Shown here: piece by piece, positions 20,736 to 30,006 of the stretch
How positions within the stretch are numbered: the first letter of the stretch is position 1
Layout of the letters: every line of letters begins with the position of its first letter
Source of the DNA: Nymphaea colorata
Taxonomy: Eukaryota; Streptophyta; Magnoliopsida; Nymphaeales; Nymphaeaceae
Length of the DNA stretch: 38,829 nucleotides
Reading direction: 5' to 3'
Assembly (NCBI RefSeq): GCF_008831285.2
Contig: NW_022205093.1
Coordinates: 1 to 38,829, forward strand
Made by a program: the position numbers and the translations under genes
Notes under the pieces: generated by a model
Told to the model about the DNA's origin: nothing
Seen by the model: the letters and a program-made list of their open reading frames with translations, nothing else
The model's database searches: none

Positions 20736-22724
20736 TCAGGGCTTGCTCAATTGTGCTGGATTGGTTTCTTAGCTCTTGGGGGTTTGGGTGTTTGGCTTCT
20801 TGAAAGCCTTGCTCATCTCCTTCCATCTGTTAATGAAGCTCTCCTCAACAACGCATGGGCCTCTGTAGGTGCTCTCAAGCTTCATCTGGTCAAGCAAATT
20901 GTGAAGGTTCAATTACTGCTCAGTGTAATTGCATTTTTCACGCCTGGTCTTCTCATTGTTGCTTCCCTCCGTCTTGGCCACTTGGGTTTGCTGGTTTTGC
21001 AGAGGCACATACTCGGAATTATGCTTCCTCTTTCGCTTCTCTTCCTTTTTGCTTGAGCTGTTTGGTGTCAGTTGGCATGAATCATTTTTCACGGTCTGGA
21101 GTGGCTAGCTGTCTGAGCTTGATACAGGTAGATCGGCCCAATGTAGAGATTTAGTGCGAGGGTTGATGCATTCTGGGTCTTTGTTTTCCATTTGGATTTA
21201 AATTTTCTTCGAATTAATTGGCATCTCCAGTATGCCACCACTATGCTTGCAATCTTTTTCGTGAATGAATCTTTTGGCTTGTAGCTAGTCTTATTTGAAC
21301 TGACGAGAATGTAGAGTCTTTTCCCATGGACACTTGCCTTCGGTCGTAACCACTTCCCACTATACATCAAAGACCTTACCGGCGTATTTTAGACGTTTCC
21401 CACCTTTTGCATTAGGCTTAAGCTTTGAATTGGCCTTAGTTTAGTATTTTCCTGATAGTAGAAGGTGCCCGAGTTCATCATCCGACTTATCAATTTAGCT
21501 AAGCAGGCCATAGTTTTCTTTATAATATTTCAGGGTTTGATGAAAGAGTTAATCTTCAGTCCATTTGCCTGGCTTTGCATCAGCAATAATTTCTCCTTTG
21601 AAACTGATTTTCTTCTTGCCACGATTAGACTTTTTTTCTTCTTAGGCTCTAACTCTTTGACAAGCGTTCTGCATGTCTTAATTAATTAATCAAGCTCTTT
21701 GTAAATAGTAGTGGCCTTTGTTTAATAGTGGAGATATCTGTTCACTTGCATTTTAGGCTTGGAGTCCCAATTCAATTCCCAAACATGCCTATTTATGCTA
21801 GAGATGAATTTTTGAATGACAGAGGCCAAATGAGTGTCTTGAACGTTGACATCAGGTATTTTTTTCTAGGGTCGTGGTAGTCGAAGAAAGTGCAAAGTTG
21901 TAAGTCCTCTAAAAGATACTCGTATTATTTCTTCAATTCCTTGAGGCTTAGAGTGTTTTTCTCTTTTTTGAAGTAATTCTCAGTAAGGAACACATATTCA
22001 TTTTATGGAAATTTCTTCATATGCTTCAAGTTCAGGAGAAGCTGCACCGTATCTTCTTCATATGATGAGGTTTGGTTCTTGTTCAGCCTGAAAACCTTGG
22101 GCTCTTTTGAGGGAGTTTATTTGGTAACTTTGGTATACCTCATTTCAAAATCTTCGAACAGAAACGTATAGATATTCTTGTCTCCTTGAACAGGGCTTGA
22201 TTTTTGGGAATCTTGAGAACCATGCATGAAAAACGACACTTGAAGCAACTAAGCCATTACTTGGAACCAGGTAGGCCTGTCGTAGGGCAGGGACTTTTCA
22301 TCTACTTCTTTTTCCTTCCCTCTATCATCGGAAATATTGTCGGCATTGAGTATGCTCAATTTTGTTGGAACCTGTTAAGAGGAAGCTATAGATGAGGCAG
22401 ATGGTCCGGCTGGCAGTCCTAAGGTCTTCAAAAGAGATTGGAGTAGCTCAAAGGTCCGCTAGCAAATGATGCTGATGCTTCGTTGAACCATCGATTCCAC
22501 CAGCAAGTAGACTCCCCAATAGGAGGGGCGGTGAAAGTTGTATGTCTGCAGGGTTAGAGTTGTTGAAATGGGCTTGGTGATGCTGAAGGCGCCATAATAG
22601 GCCCTAGCTTATCTGTCGCTTTTTTTGCGAGAAACAGTTGAAACTGGAGAGAGTTGGAGTTGGAGCGGGCGCGAGGAGGCTGGTGGGGCTTGCAAGGGCG
22701 AGGAGGCAGTTTTAGGTCGTCCAT
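20736..22724 (-). CDS. large hypothetical protein
   Basis: About 640-660 aa. N-terminus Pro/Arg-rich; residues 60-125 form a hydrophobic conserved-looking block (YYGAFSITKPISTTLTLQ, SYWGVYLLVESMVQRSIS); next a Ser-rich linker, helical KELKKEYEYLLEDLQLC, a KPGKWTEDELFHQTLKYY block, KYAGKVFDVEWEVV, and a Lys-rich C-terminus with CNYTEQELNLHNLLDQMKL and a YRGPCVVEESFINRWKEM segment. The last points to a nuclear or chromatin role, but I cannot name a family. At least three frame changes or introns (near 22630, 21800 and 21620) are unresolved. Plus-strand ORFs across it are antisense shadows. It ends 90 bases from the telomere-like tract. Confidence 0.55.
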
Positions 22725-23055
22725 CTGGGTTTAAGTCGTGCAATTACTTTAGCAATTATAATATCGATCCAAATTAAATTTGAACTCTCTTTAATTTATC
22801 ATAAAGTCAATTACACATCTTGTGCTCCAAAATACAAAATGTAAAACTGCATGGCTTGGACAAAAATGAAGCCAGACCGCACAGATAATACTTAGGCATT
22901 CTTTAAATGATTTAAGGCCTCATTTCGCAAAAATTAATAGCAAATAATTGTCATCATTTGCCATCTAATCATGAAGAAGATTTTTGTCTGATTAAATACG
23001 TTAATTCTGAAATTTCTCTTGACTCTTGCTAATAATTATAAAACTATCAAATCTT
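22725..23055. other. divergent intergenic region
   Basis: About 330 AT-rich bases between two divergent starts, among the longest gaps on the chromosome. A TTATAAAA stretch lies about 15 bases before the GH5 start codon. No coding frame, repeat or RNA gene was recognised. Confidence 0.5.
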
Positions 23056-24245
23056 ATGGGGAACGTTGACCTAACTTCCAACCAGCATCTAATGTCATCT
23101 CATAACAAATTCGTTCTTGACTTCATCCAAAAGCCAATCCTCTTCAACGTGGAGGATATCACCTTTCCGCTCTCCACAAGCGGCATCCGGATAGTCGACG
23201 CCACAGGCAAAAGAGTTAAGATAGCTGGTGGAAACTGGTCAGGAGGACACCTATGCCGCTAGTGTGTTGATGGACTTTAAATGCGACCCATGAAGGATAT
23301 CGCATACGACATCAGATACAAATTCAAGATGAATTGCGTTCGGTTGCCATATTCCTTGCAACTTTTTTTCTACAATAAAGTTGTGGAACCCAAGTATCTC
23401 AAAGCAAACCCCGAACTCATCGGAAAAACCGCATTATAAATCTTCGATATTACTGTCAAGACATTGACTGATGTCGGCTTGATGGTTATCTTAAACAACC
23501 ACACAAGCACTTCCATGTGGTGCTGCTCGAATGATGATGGAGATGGACTATGGTGGACTTACGAATTTCCATAATATAAGTTCTTCCAGTGCTGTGAGTA
23601 ATTTGCCAAGAGATACAAAGACAATCCTAGAGTTATTGGCATGGATCTCCGAAATGAACTCAGAAAAGCACATGGAGTTGATACAACTTGGGGCGATGGG
23701 AATCCAGTCACAGATTGGCAACGCGCAGCCAAAATCTGTGGTGAAAAAGTGTTGAAAATTGCCCCAGACTGGCTCATACTTGTAGGAGGCTTGAACTATC
23801 AACTCGATTTAACATGCGTTAACAAAACACCCTTGGAGTATTCTGTAAAGAATAAGCTCGTCTATACCGGACACTTTTACGGTTTTTCATGGCCTGTCCC
23901 TTCATGGGCCTTAGTATCATATGACAGTTTTAAGAAAAAAATGTTTAATACTCAAACATTTGTAAGAGGTTTGGGGCACCCTTACCTACTGGATAATTCG
24001 GAAACAATCAAAGAGATGTTCCCTGGAACTACCTCATCCGCTATCTTAAGGAAACTGACATAGATTGGACATACTGGGCTTTGGACGGTTTCAAATGCGA
24101 TCCTGAACAAGATGAGACATATGGAGTGTTTACAAATGACTTTATGAATGCTCGCCATCCTGATATGCTTGCCGATATGATCTCTGTTGGCCCACCTCAA
24201 GGAACAGTCGTCAGCCAACACCACAAAAACAACAGATCGTCATGA
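23056..24245 (+). CDS. glycoside hydrolase family 5 cellulase-like enzyme
   Basis: 396 aa once one base is restored. GH5 (beta/alpha)8 endoglucanase pattern: STSGIRIVDATGKRVKIAG, NCVRLPYSLQ, GLMVILNNH, WCCSNDDGDGLWW, GMDLRNE with the acid/base Glu, GGLNYQLDL, YTGHFYGFSW, then GEFGNN with the nucleophile and DWTYWALDGFKCDPEQDETYG. The nucleophile Glu of GEFG is the TAA at 23994-23996. Just before it the frame must move by -1 (CTGGATAA where CTGGGATAA is expected). No clear signal peptide is seen, so the enzyme may be cytosolic, lysosomal by another route, or missing its true start. No introns. Bacterial-type GH5 genes are known transfer candidates in ciliates. Confidence 0.88.
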
Positions 24246-24735
24246 TGTCAGAAATAAAAGGCCTTCAGCCCAAAGTAATAAATCGTTCCAATCAAAAAGT
24301 CCAATAGCAATAGAGAAGAAGCACACAAAAATTAAGTTAGGATCTAATAAAAAAAGAAAAATAAGGCTGAAGAATAAAGATCTAAGAATGAAACCAAGCA
24401 GTAAGCAAAGGAAACTGCAGAAAAAAGAGAGAAGCTAAAGAAGAGCATAAGAACCAGAAAAAATAAGAAAAAAGTAGGAAAAAAGATAAGAGAAAAGGTA
24501 AGAGAAAAGATAAGAGAAAAGATAGGAAAAAAGATAAGACAAAATATAAATAAAGTGAAGACCAGCGAAATAAATGGTTTTACCAAAGAAAGAAGCTAAT
24601 AATGAAGCCAAACATCACGAATAGCAGAAGATACCACCTAAAGACCCAATCGATGATAACAAGCCAAAGGAATCCTAACACTAAAAGCAAAAGCACAGAA
24701 TTTTCGACCAAAAATATAAAAACAATTGATTGATG
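24246..24735 (+). other. lysine-rich low-complexity stretch, possible gene
   Basis: Directly after the GH5 stop lies strongly A/G-rich sequence that stays open in more than one plus-strand frame, with Lys/Arg/Glu-rich products (KKDKRKGKRKDKRKDRKK). Between about 24480 and 24545 a 12-base unit GATAAGAGAAAA repeats imperfectly. A frame ends at TGA near 24733. It could be a separate basic protein beginning at ATG 24243, overlapping the GH5 stop, or a C-terminal tail of the enzyme if a frame error hides the junction. Phe-rich minus-strand ORFs here are shadows. Confidence 0.35.
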
Positions 24736-24839
24736 TTAGCATTATGGCTTCATTATTTTACTTTTTACTGACATCCCTTCCTTTTTTCCATCAACATTAG
24801 ATTTGGCTCATATAATTATAATCTGAGTATTTAAACGTA

Positions 24840-25511
24840 ATGCAAAACCAAGGAGAGTATCATTACCTATTCAAAGTTGTCCTTGTGGGCAACTCATGCG
24901 TCGGAAAGTCATCAATAGTAGTCCGCTATGCAGATGACTAATTCAGCGAGGTCTTCCTGGCAACGATCGGAGTTGACTTTAGATTCAAATCCTTTCCCCT
25001 CAACGGAAATAAAGTCAAATTACAGATTTGGGATACAGCAGGCCATTAGAGATTTCGCACCATCACCAGTTCGTACTATAGGGGGCACATGCACTACTGA
25101 TTGTCTTCGATATATCAGACCACCAATCTTTCGTTGATGCCACCCAATATTGGTACTAAGAGATAAGAAATTCTTGTCCACCGGATACGCAAATTTTACT
25201 GGTTGGAAATAAGTGCGATTTAGCAGACAAAAGGACTGTAACGCTGGAGGAAGTGCAAGCGTTTACTGAGAAGCATAAAGAGATTGAGTATATATAACAA
25301 GTGCGAAGACAGCTGCCCATATCGAGTAAGCTTTCCATACCATTGCTAATATGCTTGTAAATTCATACAAAAAGTTAAACGCAAAAGAAACGAAAACCAA
25401 AAAGCCATAGAATCGAACGAATGGAGGAACTTAAACTACTGCTGAGGGTGAAGGAGGCATAAATTGCATGCTCCAGGCCCTAATTGGCACAATAAATATT
25501 GCTGTATGTGA
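24840..25511 (+). CDS. Rab GTPase, Rab1/8-like, with two frame interruptions
   Basis: 214 aa if two missing bases are allowed. G boxes: GNSCVGKSS, switch I with [33 protein letters not shown] and ETSAKTA. A 29-nt intron at 25448-25476 joins NGGTETTAEG to a tail ending KYCCM, a prenylation site. The first break is in the G5 run at 25081 (six G expected for YYRGAHALL); the second is at AA in TATATAACAAG near 25297. TAA/TAG encode Glu at DDEF, HERF and YIETSA. Small GTPase of vesicle traffic; exact subfamily unclear. TTATAAT lies at 24816-24822. Either sequence errors or, less likely, a decaying copy. Confidence 0.8.
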
Positions 25512-25683
25512 TTAAATGATATACATTTAGCATTTTCAATATAGAGATCAATTTCGATAAAAAATAACACTCAAGGCTATCAGGTAAAAATATATTAACT
25601 AACCTTTAAAACGGTTAAGTTTTTCTGGTTAGACATTTCCTATGATATTTTAAAACGTTCGAGGCCCTTATTAACATTTTCGA

Positions 25684-25691
25684 TTATAATA
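25684..25691 (+). promoter_or_regulatory. TTATAATA box
   Basis: TTATAATA 4 bases before ATG 25696, exactly the arrangement of SF3B5 but on the other strand and in a different base composition. Confidence 0.5.
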
Positions 25692-25695
25692 TTCC

Positions 25696-26455
25696 ATGAA
25701 TCGAACCCAGAAGGCCCAAAGGATTAGAAAATTATTCGTTTAAAATAGTATCGAGAGAGATAATCATACCCTGGTCATTCGCCTGAAAAAAAAGATCGAG
25801 GAACTGAATAGTATCATCTAATCTCAGCAGAACACAATCTAATGCTTCAAGAAAGATGTCAAGACCACCAAGATAAATGAAATGGAAATTGAATACAGCA
25901 TCTCAATGATGAAAACAAAAGGTTACTTCTCATTATCGATGAACTTAGGGGAAAAAGCAAAAGCTCGAACTTGTTATCACCCAAGAAGACAATGATGAAC
26001 TCCACTAAATTTTAGGAGAGGAGGCCAATAATCACCGAAATCAAGATAGATAATAAGGTCTATTAGGTTTTAAGGAAAATTAAATTCTCAAAAAATAACT
26101 GGTCAATCTCAAAATTAACGAAAATTTGCTTAAAAAACGAAAATCCACCCTCAATGACCGAAGCAGCATTTTTATCGAAAAAAACCTAATCGACTATGAA
26201 AAACTCTATCAGAAGAAGATAGATTTGGAAGCAGAGAAGGTGGTGATGACAGAAAAAATGAAAAATTTGGAGCATAAGATAGCCGTCTTAATAAAAAGAA
26301 ATGAATAACTTTAGAAGATTCATCACCGGCATATTGCGATTGAGTTTGATCTATTCAATGAATGCTACTTTCCATTACTTTAATCTTTTAAGTTATTTAT
26401 GTAAATGCTTGATAAGCAATCTTATTGTGATTTTTAGATCATATCAACTAATTGA
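25696..26455 (+). CDS. coiled-coil hypothetical protein
   Basis: Begins MNRTQKAQRIRKLFVENS, with coiled-coil segments (VIRLKKKIEELNSIIESQQ), a Ser/Lys middle with SSNLLSPKK, and a second coiled coil (IDYEKLYQKKIDLEAEK, MKNLEHKIAVLIKRNEEL). It ends after KLFMEMLDKQSYCDFEIIS at TGA 26453-26455. Two frame changes (near 25925 and 26080, the latter beside an A6 run) are needed. The 3' end overlaps the convergent PCBD-like gene by 17 bases. No family recognised. Confidence 0.5.
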
Positions 26456-26839
26456 TGCGAGAAAGGGCAGCCTCATGAGCGCTTTCAGACGTTTTGGAAT
26501 GAATTTATTCTAAAAATAAAGCTATGTAGTAGTCCTTCGTGGTGATTTGCTTTTGGTTTCCGGATTTAGTAAATAGCTTTATCTCAATTCTGTTATAGAC
26601 GTTAAACATTTCGGGGTAATAATTGAATGAATGGCATATTTGCGAAATTGATAGAAAGTGGCTAAAGGCTTATTTAAAATCTTTGTAAAGGAATGTTCTT
26701 TGTAGCAATGAGCCATCCTTATCATCAACTTTCTTATAGTCTTTTGGCAGGCCATTAAGCTCTTTAATGAGGTTCCTTTATACTAGGACAACACTTGTCC
26801 AATGTTCTTCTTGTTTGCAAGTTTAAGCACTGATGACAT
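26439..26839 (-). CDS. pterin-4a-carbinolamine dehydratase (DCoH)-like, catalytic His replaced
   Basis: 133 aa after adding one C in ACCTC near 26782. The C-terminal 90 residues match the PCBD/DCoH fold: QRTFLYKDFKEAFSHFLS, YYPEMFNVYNRIEIKL, ITTKDYYIALFLEE. PCBD recycles tetrahydrobiopterin by dehydrating 4a-carbinolamine; the active site uses two adjacent His in LDHHPEW and a third about 17 residues on. Here these read FNYYPEM and IEIKL, so all three histidines are gone while the fold residues (FNVYN) remain. The product may keep only a dimerisation or regulatory role. It is divergent from the gene at 26979 across 139 bases. Confidence 0.75.
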
Positions 26840-26978
26840 TTAGCTACCTTATAAATATTATACTCATGAAATTTATCCTACAAATCCTGAGTAAAATACT
26901 CTTCCTTCTGGAATATAATTATGACGGGCAATCTTATCTAATCTGTTTGTCTGATTTTTTATTTATTTTATCGCAATA

Positions 26979-27893
26979 ATGTAATCAGTGGAGCTCATAA
27001 GCAAAAGGGGAAGAAAGCCAAGATACGAGCATATACTAAATAAAACCCGTGAAGAAAGGTTCAACAATCGCTATAGTCTGAATTAAAAGGTCAAAAACTA
27101 CGAAGCCCTCAGCGATCCATTCACCTCCTACTATTTCGCCAATAAATCCGTCAAGGACCATCTTAAATAACTCAAAAGAGCCATAAAGTACGAGCCTAAT
27201 TTCACTGAAAAGACGAAAATTAATAAGCTACTCACCCTGAGAATAAAAGAAAAGTTTTAAGATGTTCTATGTCCCAAAACATCAGTCTATGAACACTCCT
27301 TGGGAGAAAATTAGCTGAAGAAAATAAATTAGAAATCGAAGAGCAGCTTTTCAAATAAAAGATTGGATAACTTTTTCTCAATTAAAGAAAATAAGGAAGG
27401 CAATACTGTTCCACTAGTATTACCATAAAATCCTTTGCCGAAACCTCTCACAACTAGAAAATAAACTGAAAAATTACCAAAAATCAAGCATGAGACGGTC
27501 AAAATCACTCATTAAATTGAACTTACAGAGGAGGCCAAGCCTTCAATCAGCGAATCGACGAGAAATAAAAACCTAAGAAAGCAGCTCCAAAGCAAAATTA
27601 GCAAAAGATAATTGCTGACCGGCTTGCTTTATAGCTTCATCAAAAGAAGCACGATAAATGGCTCACTTTTCTTTAAGAGAAGAAGAAACTGCTAACAAAT
27701 CAAAAACTCCAACGAGTCTCCAAGAAAAGAAAGCGTATAGTTACCAAGTAAAGAGAGCATATAATCTCCAACCAAGGAAATCATATAACCTCCAAAAAAA
27801 GAAAACCCATAACCGCCTAAAAAGGAGAGCCCTTCACCAAGCCTTAATAGCCAGCCAAATAGCCAACCAAATGAATCATATAGACATATTTGA
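26979..27893 (+). CDS. hypothetical protein with acidic Pro/Lys repeats
   Basis: 304 aa in one frame from ATG TAA TCA to TGA 27891-27893, with about 20 TAA/TAG codons. The N-terminal 130 residues look folded (NEKVKNYEALSDPFTSYYF, HLKELKRAIKYEP). The C-terminal 45 residues carry an imperfect repeat of about eight residues built on E-x-P-x-K-E (ESPTKE, EPPKKE, EPPKKE), then Ser/Pro/Gln. Around 27600-27700 an alternative frame looks equally good (HQKKHDKWLTFLEEKKK), so a pair of missing bases is possible. No family recognised. It is convergent with the amidase gene, 18 bases apart. Confidence 0.5.
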
Positions 27894-27911
27894 TATTTAA
27901 TTTAATGATGA

Positions 27912-28772
27912 TCAAGGCAGATAAGTATCAATAAGTAAATATCCTTCATTGTTTATGTCCAAGTTTTGAGAACCTTCGAAGGGTTAAACATAATCGCGCA
28001 GGAAGATCCATAGAACTGGGTGTTCTTTTTAGCAAAGACATCATATTCAGTTCCAACTCTGTCTGCTGCCAAAAATAGGAAACTCTTTTTACTCAAGACC
28101 ACTGGCTGAAGGCGATGGATCCAGTAGTTATAAGTTGCTGCTATATCACTGCTCGTTAATTCGTCTTTTTAGCTATCAACCCAGTTTGTCAAGAACAATA
28201 AGACGTCACATCCTGTTTTTACTAAATGGCTTGCTAGCTCCCATTAGCCAGACACGAACTATTTAGGCATAATATCGGCGCAAATTCCCATACCACATCG
28301 AACAGTGCGATTTTATACTGTTGTCAACTCAAAATCGTTCCATTTTTAGCCATCCTTTGACCATGTCTTGTCATTATAGTACAAGTGAACTTTTCGATGA
28401 TTGCAAACTAGTTTCCAGAACGGTCAAGTACGGCAGCTGAGTTATAGAGGAGTGTCCCATTTTCACTTTATTCTTTTTCAATATATCCAAAGGCAACATA
28501 TACCTTGATCCTGGTTGCTACTCTCTGGCGAACTAAAATTCTGCTCCTTCGTTTTGTTTAACTGCTAAGGGGAGCGCATCTTCAACATTTTCGAAGTTGT
28601 AGCCAGTAAAGGACATTTAGGGAAAGACTATTACATCAAGTTCGTTCTTTGGAGTATACATTTGAAGTGATATTCTCACTCGATCGATAGTTTTCTTTTT
28701 GTCCTTGTGAAAAGGAGAGACCTGACAAAGGAGGGCTTTGATTTTTCTTTGGCTTTGGGTTTTGTCTTACAT
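27912..28772 (-). CDS. nitrilase-superfamily protein, N-terminal amidase (NTA1)-like
   Basis: 287 aa when three missing bases are restored (near 28523 GG, 28397 and 27970). Carbon-nitrogen hydrolase fold with the Glu-Lys-Cys triad visible: FPEMSFTGYNF (Glu), HLYYNDKTWSKDGEKW (Lys), MGICADIMP (Cys). The FTGYNF start, a SENGTLLYNSAAVLD block and FFAS-like SCAIMFNPS resemble protein N-terminal asparagine/glutamine amidohydrolases, which turn N-terminal Asn or Gln into Asp or Glu in the N-degron pathway. Other nitrilase branches cannot be excluded. TAG/TAA are used for Glu throughout. No signal or TM segment, so probably cytosolic. Confidence 0.75.
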
Positions 28773-28829
28773 ATTTAAAATTAATTTGGTCTAATATGAT
28801 ATTAATATCTCGTCAATTATGGAATAAAA

Positions 28830-29954
28830 TTAACAATCAATCATAATCAATTCAGGCTGCTTTCTTTTCAATTGGCAATTGTGATCTTTCAGAAATACTT
28901 GGGCAGTCTTCATTGCGAAGATATATGGTAGTCCCCAGAAGATAATCACTCTCAATGATGATGAAGGAACGGTCAGCAGGAAAGACTCAAAGAGAAGCCA
29001 CCCAAACCGAAGCCAAGTCCGATCAATATTGATCCTAAAAGTAGCTGTCCTGTGATTTTTGAGGTCTTGTCTTGAAGCTCGTTTGAAAATAGTGGCTTTT
29101 TGCTATATTAAGGCATAATTACAATCCATATTTGACAATGGCGAAGACGATAGAGAAGATGAATGAAGCAACTCCAAGCACTAAGAAGATGTCTCCTGTC
29201 CATTTCTTGCTGTACCTGAAATAGCTTAGAGATTTTTGAATCTAGCTAAAGCCCATAAACATGATAAAACATCCAATCAGAATGCCAACACTGAAGTAAA
29301 GCAAAGATGCAATCATGCCCTTCAGTGACTTATTTGATGAGAAGAGGAACACAATGAAGGGTACAAGCAAAGTGACCAATAGGTAGCTGTCAAATGAGAT
29401 GTTTTTGGGAAGTGAGTTGTTGGCGATTTCGATAATCCTGGGAGTTTGTGGGATCCAGCTTGATAGCTTATATGTGACTGTAAGCATAGTTGTTCCTAAT
29501 ATGGTAATAGTGGTCACTAAAGATCTTAATGAAAAAGTAGGGATTCCCAAGATTCCACAATTCTCTCGGCCTAAAATGGCAATCTGCGATCCAACGCCGA
29601 CCAAAACTCCCGAAAAAATGAGTCTAAGCGTGGAAATGCTCTTGAGATACGTGTCCTCATCATAAGGATAAAAGCTATGGAAGTGCTCATGGTACAAGGT
29701 CTTGGCCAACGCGGAGGTGAAAATGAGGCCAGCGATGATTATGAATGAATTTCTCGAGGGTTCGGCTAGAATTATGGAATTTTACATGTTGGGAATCTTA
29801 ATATATTGCTGAGCAACTCGGGCAGCGAGAAAAGCCGACCGAAAAAGAGGTAGAATATCGATATAGCAGCAGCAAGGTAGAGACTGCTGTTGATGGCGAT
29901 TTCGAAATTTTATTGTGGGATCTTTGTGAAGATCTAAGTAATACTAAAACCCAT
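28830..29954 (-). CDS. YeeE/YedE (sulphur-transport) family membrane protein
   Basis: About 360 aa with eight or more hydrophobic helices. The segment FSGVLVGVGSQIAILGREN followed by SLRSLVTTITILGTTMLTV corresponds to the YeeE/YedE signature G-F-G-x-x-x-x-G-C-T-S-G-H-G and its S-P-R-S-L partner, and a second half-repeat carries GSILIGLGFGLGGFSLS. The bacterial proteins take up thiosulphate through conserved Cys residues; here the first GCTSGH is not conserved and only one Cys (ENCG) is left near it. Frame changes near 29790 and 28985 are needed, and the 3' end is not fixed (no TGA in the best frame before about 28830). Confidence 0.6.
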
Positions 29955-30006
29955 ATCTAAATAATTATTAATATAAATTAATTCGGCAGCTTCTTTAAAT
30001 ATATTT

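Noticed and set aside
20715-21056. Plus-strand Leu-rich membrane-like ORF
   Set aside because: Exact antisense of the charged C-terminal part of the minus-strand gene, which has a continuous frame.
24344-24586. Phe-rich minus-strand ORF
   Set aside because: Complement of the Lys-rich repeat; low complexity only.
24840-25511. Rab pseudogene
   Set aside because: All motifs and the prenylation tail are intact and both breaks fit the general homopolymer pattern.
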